Of a DNA stretch of 64,000 bases, positions 53,629-62,035 are shown in pieces. Source of the DNA: Pseudomonas sp. H1h (lineage in GTDB: Bacteria > Pseudomonadota > Gammaproteobacteria > Pseudomonadales > Pseudomonadaceae); NCBI RefSeq assembly GCF_000633255.1, contig NZ_AYMJ01000002.1:62001-126000 (forward strand). Direction: 5' to 3'. Below the pieces are notes generated by a model, which was not told where the DNA came from, made no database searches, and saw only the letters and a list, made by a program, of their open reading frames with translations. A program made the position numbers and the translations under genes. Position 1 is the first letter of the stretch; the number at the start of each line of letters is the position of its first letter.

Positions 53629-53642
53629 TTGATCCAGATCAA
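53629..53642. promoter_or_regulatory. Anr (Fnr-type) box upstream of cioAB
   Basis: TTGATCCAGATCAA is a perfect match to the TTGAT-N4-ATCAA consensus of Anr/Fnr. It lies 165 bases before the cioA ATG. In P. aeruginosa Anr represses cioAB at low oxygen, and the same control is likely here. Whether the site represses or activates depends on the unknown transcription start. Confidence 0.85.
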
Positions 53643-53806
53643 GACCCTCCCGGGCCATGGTCTGGTGGCCCGTTGGCCAGACTCCCTGCGTTGCGATGGC
53701 TGTTAAAAAAGAACGAATCAGAATTCGCCGCACTCCATATCCGTGGGGGCAGTAGGTACAGGGGCCACGAGCCCCAACGCCGGTATTACCTGACAGAGGA
53801 AGCCAT

Positions 53807-55249
53807 ATGTTCGGTTTAGAGGCACTCGATCTCGCCCGAATTCAGTTCGCGTTCACCATCTCGTTCCACATCCTGTTCCCGGCCATCACCATTGGTCTGG
53901 CGAGTTACCTGGCGGTGCTCGAAGGCTTGTGGCTGAAAACCCATAACGACACCTACCGAGACCTCTACCACTTCTGGTCGAAGATCTTCGCCGTCAATTT
54001 CGGCATGGGTGTGGTGTCAGGGTTGGTCATGGCCTACCAGTTCGGCACCAACTGGAGCCGCTTCTCGGACTTCGCCGGTTCCGTCACCGGGCCGTTGCTG
54101 ACCTACGAGGTGCTCACGGCCTTCTTCCTCGAGGCCGGTTTCCTCGGAGTGATGCTGTTCGGCTGGAACAAAGTGGGGCGCGGCCTGCACTTCTTCGCCA
54201 CGGTAATGGTGGCCATTGGCACGCTGATCTCGACGTTCTGGATTCTCGCCTCCAACAGCTGGATGCAGACGCCACAAGGCTTCGAAATCATCAACGGCCA
54301 GGTGATCCCGACCGATTGGCTGGCAATCATCTTCAACCCGTCGTTCCCGTATCGACTGATGCACATGGCGACCGCTGCGTTCGTCGCCACGGCCTTCTTC
54401 GTCGGCTCGTCGGCGGCCTGGCACCTGCTGCGCGGCAAGGACAACCCGGCGATCCGCACCATGCTGTCGATGGCGATGTGGATGGCGCTGATCGTCGCGC
54501 CGATCCAGGCGGTAATCGGTGACTTCCATGGCCTCAACACCCTCAAGCATCAGCCGGCGAAAATCGCTGCGATCGAAGGTCACTGGGAAAACGTCGGCAA
54601 CGAAGCGACGCCGTTGATCCTGTTCGGCTGGCCGGACATGAAAGAGGAGAAAACCAAGTTCGCCGTGGAGATCCCGTATCTCGGCAGCCTGATCCTGACT
54701 CACTCGCTGGACAAGCAGGTGCCGGCGCTCAAAGAGTTCCCGCCTGAGGACCGGCCGAATTCGACCATTGTGTTCTGGTCGTTCCGGGTCATGGTCGGCC
54801 TCGGTTTCCTGATGATCTTCACCGGTCTGTGGAGCCTGTGGCTGCGCAAGCGCGATTCGCTCTACACCTCGCGGCCGTTCCTGTATCTGGCGTTGTGGAT
54901 GGGGCCGTCCGGTCTGATCGCGATCCTCGCCGGCTGGTTCACCACCGAGATCGGTCGCCAGCCGTGGGTGGTCTACGGGCTGATGCGCACGGCGGATGCG
55001 TCCTCCAACCACAGCTTCATGCAGATGAGCATCACCCTGATCATGTTCGTCGTGGTGTATTTCGCGCTATTCGGTGCAGGTCTGGGCTACATGATGCGTC
55101 TGGTGCGCAAAGGGCCGAAAACCGATGAGGGCAAGGAAACCAACGACGGTGGTCCCGGCCAGAAACGCACGCCGGCCCGGCCGATGTCCGCTGCCGACGA
55201 CGACGGAGCCGATGCAGACCATCGCCCCAGCCTGACCAAGGAGATTTGA
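53807..55249 (+). CDS. cioA: Cyanide-insensitive ubiquinol oxidase subunit I (bd-type)
   Basis: A 480-residue CydA-family quinol oxidase subunit with about nine helices. The N-terminus ALDLARIQFAFTISFHILFPA carries the heme b595-ligand His. FGTNWSRFSDFAGSVTGPLLTYE and GRQPWVVYGLMRTADA are conserved bd-oxidase motifs. The Q-loop is the short type seen in CIO enzymes. The C-terminus is a charged tail (PGQKRTPARPMSAADDDG). CIO supports respiration during cyanide production. It is followed 3 bases later by cioB. Confidence 0.94.
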   Translation: MFGLEALDLARIQFAFTISFHILFPAITIGLASYLAVLEGLWLKTHNDTYRDLYHFWSKIFAVNFGMGVVSGLVMAYQFGTNWSRFSDFAGSVTGPLLTYEVLTAFFLEAGFLGVMLFGWNKVGRGLHFFATVMVAIGTLISTFWILASNSWMQTPQGFEIINGQVIPTDWLAIIFNPSFPYRLMHMATAAFVATAFFVGSSAAWHLLRGKDNPAIRTMLSMAMWMALIVAPIQAVIGDFHGLNTLKHQPAKIAAIEGHWENVGNEATPLILFGWPDMKEEKTKFAVEIPYLGSLILTHSLDKQVPALKEFPPEDRPNSTIVFWSFRVMVGLGFLMIFTGLWSLWLRKRDSLYTSRPFLYLALWMGPSGLIAILAGWFTTEIGRQPWVVYGLMRTADASSNHSFMQMSITLIMFVVVYFALFGAGLGYMMRLVRKGPKTDEGKETNDGGPGQKRTPARPMSAADDDGADADHRPSLTKEI

Positions 55250-55252
55250 ATC

Positions 55253-56260
55253 ATGGGTATTGATCTTCCGCTGATCTGGGCCGTGATCATCATCTTCGGC
55301 ATCATGATGTACGTGGTCATGGACGGCTTCGACCTGGGGATCGGGATTCTCTTCCCGTTCATCCCGGGCAAGACCGACCGAGACGTGATGATGAACACCG
55401 TCGCCCCCGTGTGGGACGGCAATGAAACCTGGCTGGTACTGGGCGGCGCGGCGTTGTTCGGCGCGTTCCCGCTGGCCTATTCGGTGGTGCTCTCGGCGCT
55501 GTACCTGCCGCTGATCTTCATGCTGATCGGCCTGATTTTCCGTGGCGTGGCGTTCGAGTTTCGCTTCAAGGCCAAGGACGACAAGCGTCACCTGTGGGAC
55601 AAGGCGTTCATCGGTGGTTCGGTGGCGGCGACGTTCTTCCAGGGCGTGGCACTGGGGGCGTTCATTGACGGCTTGCCGGTGGTCAATCGGCAATACGCCG
55701 GCGGCTCACTGGACTGGCTGACGCCGTTCACGATGTTCTGCGGGGCTGCGTTGGTAGTGGCTTATGCCTTGCTCGGCTGCACCTGGCTGATCATGAAGAC
55801 CGAAGGCAAGCTGCAAGAGCAGATGCACAATCTGGCGCGACCGCTGGCGTTCGTGCTGTTGGCAGTGATCGGCATCGTCAGTCTGTGGACGCCGCTGGCG
55901 CACCCGGAAATCGCCACGCGCTGGTTCAGCACACCGAATCTGTTCTGGTTCATGCCGGTGCCGATTCTGGTGCTGGTCACGATGTATGGCTTGATCCGCG
56001 CGGTGGCGCGCAATGCCAACTACATGCCGTTCCTGTTGACCCTGGTGCTGATTTTCCTCGGCTACAGCGGTCTGGGCATCAGCCTGTGGCCGAACATCGT
56101 GCCGCCGTCGATCTCGATCTGGGACGCCGCCGCACCCCCGCAGAGCCAGGGCTTCATGCTGGTGGGTACGCTGTTCATCATCCCGTTTATCCTGGGTTAC
56201 ACCTTCTGGAGCTACTACGTGTTCCGCGGCAAGGTCACTCATGAAGACGGTTACCACTGA
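55253..56260 (+). CDS. cioB: Cyanide-insensitive ubiquinol oxidase subunit II
   Basis: A 335-residue CydB-family protein with about eight helices, opening DLPLIWAVIIIFGIMMYVVMDGFDLGIGIL. The conserved TVAPVWDGNETWLVLGGAALFG is present. It completes the bd-type oxidase with CioA and is co-transcribed with it and with a 55-codon small-subunit-like gene. Confidence 0.95.
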   Translation: MGIDLPLIWAVIIIFGIMMYVVMDGFDLGIGILFPFIPGKTDRDVMMNTVAPVWDGNETWLVLGGAALFGAFPLAYSVVLSALYLPLIFMLIGLIFRGVAFEFRFKAKDDKRHLWDKAFIGGSVAATFFQGVALGAFIDGLPVVNRQYAGGSLDWLTPFTMFCGAALVVAYALLGCTWLIMKTEGKLQEQMHNLARPLAFVLLAVIGIVSLWTPLAHPEIATRWFSTPNLFWFMPVPILVLVTMYGLIRAVARNANYMPFLLTLVLIFLGYSGLGISLWPNIVPPSISIWDAAAPPQSQGFMLVGTLFIIPFILGYTFWSYYVFRGKVTHEDGYH

Positions 56261-56344
56261 TCTGCGCTCTGCTCACCCAGTGTGAGCGAGCCTGCCCGCG
56301 ATGGTGTCGTCAGTGACGCCATCGCCTGACGGAGGAACGATGCA

Positions 56345-56512
56345 ATGAGCGGCAAACATTCCCTGCAAGAGATTGAAGAGGCTGAAAAAAAGCCGCTATG
56401 GCAGCGGCTCGGCTGGTTGGCCCTGATCTGGATCGGTAGCGTCGGTGCGCTGTTCATTGCAGCGAGCCTGATGCGCATGTTCATGAACGCCGCCGGTCTG
56501 ACCACGCACTGA
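56345..56512 (+). CDS. DUF2474 small membrane protein (CioA/CioB partner)
   Basis: A 55-residue protein: an acidic and basic cytoplasmic start (MSGKHSLQEIEEAEKKPLWQ), then one transmembrane helix (LGWLALIWIGSVGALFIAAS). It matches the DUF2474 family, which sits after cioB in many bacteria and may act like CydX, a small stabilising subunit of bd oxidases. GGAGGAACGATGCA precedes the ATG; an ATG 5 bases earlier is followed at once by a stop. It closes the operon before a terminator. Its function is inferred from position and topology. Confidence 0.82.
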   Translation: MSGKHSLQEIEEAEKKPLWQRLGWLALIWIGSVGALFIAASLMRMFMNAAGLTTH

Positions 56513-56548
56513 TACATCCCGTCCCGTTGCCCTTGGGCACGGATTTAT

Positions 56549-56577
56549 GACCCTCTGTACCGCGGAGGGTTTTTTTT
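56549..56577 (+). terminator. Intrinsic terminator of the cioAB operon
   Basis: CCCTCTG-taccg-CGGAGGG (7-bp stem with one T-G pair) is followed by TTTTTTTT. It lies 38 bases after the DUF2474 stop and 10 bases before the end of the convergent rlmG gene. Confidence 0.9.
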
Positions 56578-56586
56578 GCCTGGCGT

Positions 56587-57711
56587 TTACTTGCGCGCCT
56601 TGAGAATCACGAATTTCGGGGTTGCCGCCACTTGCTCGACGCCACGGAACAGCCGCGCCAGTTTGCTGTGATAACCCAGGTGACGGTTGCCGACAATATA
56701 GAGCGCACCGCCCACCACCAGCGCCTCACGCGCCTGCTGGAACATGCGCCAGGCGAGGAAGTCGCCGACCACCTGCTGTTGATGGAACGGCGGGTTGCAC
56801 AGCACCACGTCCAGCGATTGCGGCTCTTGCCCGGCCAGACCATCACCGGCGCGCACGATCACCTCGCGTTCGCCGAGCGCAGCGTGCCAGTTTTCAGCGG
56901 CCGATTGCACGGCCATGAACGATTCGTCGACCAGCGTGTATTGCGCATCAGGGTTCTGCAGGGCACTGGCGATGGCCAACACGCCGTTGCCACAACCGAG
57001 GTCGGCGACGCGAGCGCTGCCAAGGTTCTTCGGCAGATGCGGGAGAAAGGCCCGGGTGCCGATATCCAGCCCTTCGCGGCAGAATACGTTGGCGTGGTTG
57101 AGCAACTCGATGGCTGGCTCGTCGAGCCGGTAGCGTGAAGGATAGGGCGAGGTCGCCGCGGCTTTGGCCTCGGGCGTGGCGATCAGCAGGCGAGCCTTCT
57201 TGACTGCCAGCGAAGCCTGTACCGGGCCAATGTAACGCTCCAGCAGGTCGCCGGCTGCACGTGGCAGATGCTTGACCATGGCTGCCGCCACCACTTCGGC
57301 GCCGGGCGCCAGTTGCCCTTGCAGGCGAATCAGTTGTTCTTCCAGCAACGCGAGGGTCTTGGGCACTCGAATAAGCACTCGGTCAAACGGACCGACCAAC
57401 GGTTCACTGGCTGCAATGCCGCGCACCGCATCGAATGCCAGGCCATTGCGCACCAGATTCTTTTCCAGTGCCTGGAACGCCAGAAACGAATCGCCACTGC
57501 TGCTGACCTGAACCTTGCCTGCCAGACTTGCTGCCAACGCCCCAAAGCTGTCGTTGAGTACCAACACCCGGGTGTCTGCCGCCGGTTGCTGCGTGGCCAG
57601 GTGATTGAGCAGGTATTCGTCAGCCGCATCGAATGCTTGCAGCGGTTCATTCTGCTGTTCGGGCTGGCGGATCAGGTCGAGTTGGGCGAAGGGCGTGTCG
57701 AGCAAAGGCAT
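56587..57711 (-). CDS. rlmG: 23S rRNA m2G1835 methyltransferase
   Basis: A 374-residue RlmG-type N2-guanine methyltransferase with two Rossmann-like halves. The C-terminal catalytic half has the SAM motif RVADLGCGNGVLAIASAL and the NPPF active-site motif in LDVVLCNPPFHQQQVVGD. The N-terminal half is a degenerate duplication. The start at 57711 (MPLLDTPFAQLDLIRQPEQ) follows the RlmG pattern; the frame continues to 57735. Confidence 0.93.
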   Translation of the reverse strand: MPLLDTPFAQLDLIRQPEQQNEPLQAFDAADEYLLNHLATQQPAADTRVLVLNDSFGALAASLAGKVQVSSSGDSFLAFQALEKNLVRNGLAFDAVRGIAASEPLVGPFDRVLIRVPKTLALLEEQLIRLQGQLAPGAEVVAAAMVKHLPRAAGDLLERYIGPVQASLAVKKARLLIATPEAKAAATSPYPSRYRLDEPAIELLNHANVFCREGLDIGTRAFLPHLPKNLGSARVADLGCGNGVLAIASALQNPDAQYTLVDESFMAVQSAAENWHAALGEREVIVRAGDGLAGQEPQSLDVVLCNPPFHQQQVVGDFLAWRMFQQAREALVVGGALYIVGNRHLGYHSKLARLFRGVEQVAATPKFVILKARK

Positions 57712-57857
57712 GATGCGGGAACTCTGGTTAATCAACGGGTGGCCCGCAGCCCGGAGTGTTGCGCAGCGGAACCGTCCGAGTGGAAAACGACGTTTGACGT
57801 CATCACTCAGGAAGGTCGCAAATGGTACGTTTTTTTCCGTCGAAATACTTGCAGCTT

Positions 57858-58586
57858 TTACGGGTTGGGCGCGTCGAGAAGACCGCAGCGGCTGGCGGCA
57901 ATGACGGCGGAAATCTTGTTGCAGACGTTCAATTTGAGGATCACGTTTTGCACGTGGTAATTCACGGTCCGTTCGCTCAGACAGAGGATCCTGGCAATTT
58001 CATAGGCCGTTTTGCCGAGTGCCGAGAGTTTCAGCACTTCCAGTTCGCGCGGTGAGAGGTGCGGGTGTTCGGGCTTTTTTGGCGGTTTGGGCAGGGTTTT
58101 GGCGAATAGATCACTCAGATGGCTGGTGGCGTAAAACATGTAGCCAAAATGCTCGTACAACTCGAGCGGAGTCAGTGCGCCATTTTTTCTGGCGAGACTG
58201 AGTATGCTGCACAATCCGGTGGCTTCATGGTGGAAAGACTGGGACCAGCCATGTCTCAATCCATGCACCTGTTGAGCGTCCCACAGCAGTGGGGTTGGCG
58301 AAAACAGTTCTTCGGTCCAGACAATGGGCAGCATGGAGCGATTGCAATGGGTGACTACCGGATCAACTTTTCTGTAGCTTTCATTTTCGTAGAGTTGGTT
58401 CCACTCTTTGGGGTAGTTGTTGATTTGCAAGATTTTAAAGTCGGCGTTCCGATTGTTTGATGTCAATGAGATAGCACAAAAATTGAAACCAATGTTTTGG
58501 GCAAATCGCAACAATATCGGATAAGCAGTCTCTATTTCTCTTGCGAAAGTCAGTTGCTTTAATTGCGACTCCTTCCACATTTCCAT
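57858..58586 (-). CDS. LuxR-family quorum-sensing regulator (solo)
   Basis: A 242-residue LuxR/TraR-type regulator with an N-terminal autoinducer-binding domain. The six AHL-pocket residues typical of the family are visible: W62 and Y66 (EWNQLYENES), D75 and P76 (KVDPVV), W90 (IVWTEE) and a Gly near 113 (RHGW). A C-terminal HTH follows: LSPRELEVLKLSALGKTAYEIARILCLSERTVNYH. No luxI synthase is in the window, so it is a solo or is supplied from elsewhere. The gene is AT-richer than its neighbours. The ATG at 58586 follows GGAG; a GTG one codon earlier is possible. Confidence 0.9.
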   Translation of the reverse strand: MEMWKESQLKQLTFAREIETAYPILLRFAQNIGFNFCAISLTSNNRNADFKILQINNYPKEWNQLYENESYRKVDPVVTHCNRSMLPIVWTEELFSPTPLLWDAQQVHGLRHGWSQSFHHEATGLCSILSLARKNGALTPLELYEHFGYMFYATSHLSDLFAKTLPKPPKKPEHPHLSPRELEVLKLSALGKTAYEIARILCLSERTVNYHVQNVILKLNVCNKISAVIAASRCGLLDAPNP

Positions 58587-58589
58587 CAC

Positions 58590-58915
58590 AAACGCTCCAT
58601 GAGTCGTTACGGGGGTGCAGGTTTGGATCCAAAGGATCCTGCACGGAGCCGAGTGTAGGACATGTCTTACAATGGGCGTTGAATTTTTTTGCTATTTTGA
58701 GTGAGATTTGGTTGTAAGAAAGTAATTAGCCCGGAATAGAGCATTGTATTCGAGGTGACATGTAAATCTGGTTGAAAATATGAATGTTTTTTCATTAGTT
58801 GTATCTGGTGTTGTTTCTCATTTGTTTCGATAAATGAAAAGACATTAAAAAAGCAGTGGTTTATTAGGGTGTCGGTTTGCGCGAAACTGGCAGGGTCCTT
58901 TCAGTGGAGTGGCCC
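58590..58915. promoter_or_regulatory. AT-rich divergent region, LuxR solo / fpr
   Basis: 326 bases, one of the most AT-rich stretches of the window. Next to luxR are two palindromes: TTTGGATCCAAA (58622-58633) and AGGATCCT (58633-58640). An 18-base dyad follows at 58654-58671. The right half has long A/T runs (GAATGTTTTTTCATTAG). It should contain the promoters of luxR and fpr. No gene was found inside it. Confidence 0.65.
58654..58671. promoter_or_regulatory. Candidate LuxR-type operator
   Basis: TGTAGGACATGTCTTACA is an 18-base dyad with a single mismatched pair. It lies 68 bases upstream of the luxR ATG and 245 bases upstream of the fpr ATG. The length fits the 18-20-base lux boxes. The bases differ from the classic CTxxxxxxxxxxAG form, so assignment to this LuxR is inference. 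Confidence 0.45.
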
Positions 58916-59692
58916 ATGACTGTCAGCGCAGAGAAATTTACCGCCCAGACCTTGCTCGACGTGCAGCCCTTGACCTCCAGCCTGTTTACTCTGCGTACCA
59001 CCCGTGACGCCGGTTTTCGATTCCGCGCGGGTCAGTTCGCCCGCCTGGGTGTTATCAAAACCGATGGAAGCACGGTGTGGCGTGCCTATTCGATGGTCTC
59101 GTCACCGTTTGACGAATTTCTGGAATTCTTCTCTATCGTGGTGCCCGGGGGCGAATTCACCAGTGAACTAAGCCGTTTGCAGACGGGCGATACTTTGCTG
59201 GTGGATCGCCAGGCCTTTGGCTATCTGACGCTGGATCGTTTTGTCGATGGCCGGGATCTGTGGCTGTTATCCACAGGGACCGGAGTCGCACCGTTTCTGT
59301 CGATCCTGCAGGACTTCGAAGTGTGGGAAAAGTTTGAGCGAATCATCCTGGTGTACAGCGTGCGTGAAGCGCGGGAGCTGGCCTATCAATCGCTGATCGC
59401 CGAACTGGCCCAGCGTGATTACCTGGCAGAACACGCCCATAAACTGCAATTTATTCCCACGGTTACCCGCGAACATGCTCCTGGCGCGTTGCACGGGCGC
59501 ATCACCGACCTGATCGAAAGCGGCGAACTGGAACGCGTCGCGGGCGTGGAACTGACCGCAGAGCATTCGCGCGTCATGCTCTGCGGCAATCCACAGATGA
59601 TCGATGACACCCGGGCATTGTTGAAAAAACGCCACATGAGCCTGAGCCTTACGCGGCGGCCGGGGCAGGTGGCGGTGGAAAACTACTGGTAG
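58916..59692 (+). CDS. fpr: Ferredoxin-NADP+ reductase
   Basis: A 258-residue bacterial-type FNR. The FAD-binding motif is WRAYSMVSSP, and the NADP-binding part has LLSTGTGVAPFLSIL, ILVYSVREARELAY and VMLCGNPQMIDDT. The C-terminus VAVENYW is typical of subclass I bacterial FNRs. FNRs of this type supply or drain electrons between NADPH and ferredoxin or flavodoxin under oxidative stress. The start at 58916 is preceded by GGAG. It is followed by a bidirectional terminator and convergent mscL. Confidence 0.92.
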   Translation: MTVSAEKFTAQTLLDVQPLTSSLFTLRTTRDAGFRFRAGQFARLGVIKTDGSTVWRAYSMVSSPFDEFLEFFSIVVPGGEFTSELSRLQTGDTLLVDRQAFGYLTLDRFVDGRDLWLLSTGTGVAPFLSILQDFEVWEKFERIILVYSVREARELAYQSLIAELAQRDYLAEHAHKLQFIPTVTREHAPGALHGRITDLIESGELERVAGVELTAEHSRVMLCGNPQMIDDTRALLKKRHMSLSLTRRPGQVAVENYW

Positions 59693-59693
59693 A

Positions 59694-59719
59694 AAAACGG
59701 CGCCATCAGGCGCCGTTTT
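59694..59719. terminator. Bidirectional terminator, fpr / mscL
   Basis: AAAACGGCGCC-atca-GGCGCCGTTTT is a perfect 11-bp stem with A/T ends on both strands, directly after the fpr stop and 15 bases from the mscL stop. Confidence 0.92.
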
Positions 59720-59733
59720 CATTTATGCAGCCG

Positions 59734-60147
59734 TCAAGGCCGGTTGTTCTGGGCTTTGAGCAGATCGCGGATCTCGCCTAGCAACTCTTCTTCCTTGGTT
59801 GGAACCGGTGGCAGGGAAGGGGCCACGGCTTCTTCGCGTTTCAGGCGGTTGATGGCTTTGACACCCATGAAAATCGCGAAAGCGACGATCACGAAGTCCA
59901 GAATGCTCTGGATGAATTTGCCGTAAGCCATGACCACTGCGGGGGCGCTGCCCTCGGCGGCTTTTAGCGTGATGGCCAAATCACTGAAGTCCACCCCACC
60001 GATCAGCAGGCCGATTGGCGGCATGATCACGTCACCGACAAACGACGAAACGATTTTGCCGAAGGCGGCACCGATGATGATACCGACGGCCATGTCGACC
60101 ACATTGCCTTTGACCGCGAAGGCCTTGAACTCACTTAGCACGCCCAT
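59734..60147 (-). CDS. mscL: Large-conductance mechanosensitive channel
   Basis: A 137-residue MscL with the standard architecture: [30 protein letters not shown] (N-terminal helix and TM1), [16 protein letters not shown]2 ([25 protein letters not shown]) and a charged C-terminal helix ([15 protein letters not shown]). It releases solutes during hypo-osmotic shock. Confidence 0.97.
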   Translation of the reverse strand: MGVLSEFKAFAVKGNVVDMAVGIIIGAAFGKIVSSFVGDVIMPPIGLLIGGVDFSDLAITLKAAEGSAPAVVMAYGKFIQSILDFVIVAFAIFMGVKAINRLKREEAVAPSLPPVPTKEEELLGEIRDLLKAQNNRP

Positions 60148-60433
60148 AGGTTATTTCCTTGTTACAGATGAGGTTGGTGTACGCAGTGTAAATCAGCAAA
60201 ACGCGTCCTGCGCGAAACACCTTCTTACAATGCCCGTTTTTATCGACACATGAATCGACGATTAGTTTGCAAAGTGCCACTAATCGCGCGCGAAATACGC
60301 CGTAACTCGCTGATCGGGAAGCCAAAATTTTCAATCGTCGAGTTACGAACTTTCTATTTATGTTCGCGGACATAGCGCTCTAGCCTCTGTTTGGCGCACC
60401 TGGATGCGCCCAAAAGAACCAGAGGAACCTGAT
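60148..60433. other. Intergenic region, mscL / katB
   Basis: 286 bases between divergent mscL and katB. It is AT-rich at 60320-60360 (CCAAAATTTTCAATCGTCG, CTTTCTATTTATG), probably the katB promoter. An OxyR site is expected there, but no convincing ATAG-N7-CTAT tandem could be assigned by eye. Confidence 0.45.
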
Positions 60434-61975
60434 ATGAATTCCACTCTTGGACTGGGGGCTTTTCCCCATCGCCGCACCTTTGGCGTACTGACCGCCAGCC
60501 TGCTGACCTTCTCCGTGCACGCCGCGCCCCTGACCCGGGACAACGGCGCAACGGTCGGCGACAACCAGAACTCGCAAACGGCTGGCGCCAATGGCCCGGT
60601 GCTGCTGCAGGACGTGCAACTGATCCAGAAGCTGCAACGTTTCGACCGTGAGCGCATCCCCGAGCGCGTAGTACATGCACGCGGCACTGGTGCCCACGGT
60701 ACTTTCACGGTGACCAACGACCTCAGAGACCTGAGCAAGGCCAAGGTGTTTGCCGCAGGCCAGGTGACGCCGGTGTTCGTGCGTTTCTCCGCAGTGGTGC
60801 ACGGCAACCACTCCCCGGAAACCCTGCGTGATCCGCGGGGTTTCGCTACCAAGTTCTACACCTCCGATGGCAACTGGGATCTGGTTGGCAACAACTTCCC
60901 GACGTTTTTCATTCGCGATGCGATCAAGTTCCCGGACATGGTGCATGCGTTCAAGCCCGATCCACGGACCAACCTTGATGATGACTCGCGCCGTTTCGAC
61001 TTTTTCTCCCATGTACCGGAAGCCACTCGAACGCTGACTGAGCTCTACTCGAACTCGGGCACGCCGGCCAGTTATCGGGAGATGGATGGCAATGGTGTAC
61101 ACGCCTACAAGTTGGTCAATGCCAAAGGTGAAGTTCACTACGTGAAGTTTCACTGGAAGAGTTTGCAGGGCATTAAAAACCTTTCGCCAAAACAAGTCGC
61201 AACGGTTCAGGGTCAAGACTACAGTCATATGACCAATGACCTGGTAACCAATATTAATAAAGGCAATTTCCCTAAGTGGGACTTGTACATCCAGGTGCTG
61301 AATCCGCAAGATCTGTCCAAGTTTGATTTCGATCCATTGGACGCGACCAAGATCTGGCCCAATGTTCCGGAACGGAAAGTTGGACAAATGGTGTTGAACC
61401 GTAACCCGGCGAATGTGTTCCAGGAAACTGAACAAGTGGCCATGGCTCCGGCCAATGTTGTACCGGGTATCGAACCTTCCGAAGATCGTCTGTTGCAAGG
61501 CCGAGTGTTCTCTTATGCCGATACGCAGATGTATCGTCTGGGCGCCAATGCTCTGCAACTGCCAATCAATGCGCCGAAAGTTGCTGTCAACAATGGCAAT
61601 CAGGACGGTGCGATGAACGTCGGTGCCACCCAGTCTGGTGTGAACTATCAGCCGAGCCGCCTGCAACCGCGCGAAGAGCCGCAAAGTGCGCGTTACAGCG
61701 AGTTGGCGCTATCGGGCAGCACGCAACAGGCGAAGATCCAGCGTGAGCAGAACTTCAAGCAGGCCGGTGATCTGTATCGCTCGTTGAGCAAGCAGGAGCG
61801 TCAGGACCTGATCGACAGCTTCGGCGGCTCGCTGGCGACCACCGATGACGAGAGCAAGCACATCATCCTGTCCTTTCTTTATAAGGCCGATCCGGAATAC
61901 GGGACCGGCGTGACCAACGTGGCCAAGGGCGACCTGAGCCGGGTCAAGGCACTGGCAGCGAAACTGGTCGACTGA
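60434..61975 (+). CDS. katB: Catalase KatB
   Basis: A 513-residue monofunctional heme catalase with a signal peptide (FGVLTASLLTFSVHA, then APLTRDNGA), so it is exported to the periplasm. The distal His is in VVHARGTGAHGTF and the Asn in VGNNFPTFFIRDA. The heme-ligand Tyr is in VFSYADTQMYRLGANALQLP. In pseudomonads katB is induced by peroxide through OxyR and is co-transcribed with ankB, which lies 60 bases downstream here. AGAGGAACC precedes the ATG at 60434. Confidence 0.95.
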   Translation: MNSTLGLGAFPHRRTFGVLTASLLTFSVHAAPLTRDNGATVGDNQNSQTAGANGPVLLQDVQLIQKLQRFDRERIPERVVHARGTGAHGTFTVTNDLRDLSKAKVFAAGQVTPVFVRFSAVVHGNHSPETLRDPRGFATKFYTSDGNWDLVGNNFPTFFIRDAIKFPDMVHAFKPDPRTNLDDDSRRFDFFSHVPEATRTLTELYSNSGTPASYREMDGNGVHAYKLVNAKGEVHYVKFHWKSLQGIKNLSPKQVATVQGQDYSHMTNDLVTNINKGNFPKWDLYIQVLNPQDLSKFDFDPLDATKIWPNVPERKVGQMVLNRNPANVFQETEQVAMAPANVVPGIEPSEDRLLQGRVFSYADTQMYRLGANALQLPINAPKVAVNNGNQDGAMNVGATQSGVNYQPSRLQPREEPQSARYSELALSGSTQQAKIQREQNFKQAGDLYRSLSKQERQDLIDSFGGSLATTDDESKHIILSFLYKADPEYGTGVTNVAKGDLSRVKALAAKLVD

Positions 61976-61987
61976 TCTCGACGCCCT

Positions 61988-62020
61988 GCAAAGCGGGGCC
62001 TGGCTGAGGCCCCGCTTTGC
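61988..62020 (+). other. Perfect hairpin between katB and ankB
   Basis: GCAAAGCGGGGCC-tggctga-GGCCCCGCTTTGC is a perfect 13-bp stem 12 bases after the katB stop, with no T-run and CCAAGGAGAG following. It may shield the katB mRNA 3' end or reduce read-through into ankB. Confidence 0.75.
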
Positions 62021-62035
62021 CCAAGGAGAGTACAT

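Larger units (their letters stand above)
53253..53806. other. Long intergenic region, MFS / cioA
   Basis: 554 bases holding an inverted-repeat element (53373-53507), an Anr box (53629-53642) and the cioA leader. The leader is about 160 bases long and includes GGTCTGGTGGCCCGTTGGCCAGAC-type dyads around 53659-53683. An open frame at 53625-53819 has no ribosome-binding site and overlaps cioA in another frame; it is not considered a gene. Confidence 0.6.

Noticed and set aside
53625..53819. 64-codon open frame before cioA
   Set aside because: It starts inside the Anr box, has no ribosome-binding site, and ends within cioA in another frame.
56281..56302. REP copy between cioB and the DUF2474 gene
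   Set aside because: TGTGAGCGAGCCTGCCCGCG is too diverged and has no inverted partner. It may be a remnant, but this is not secure.
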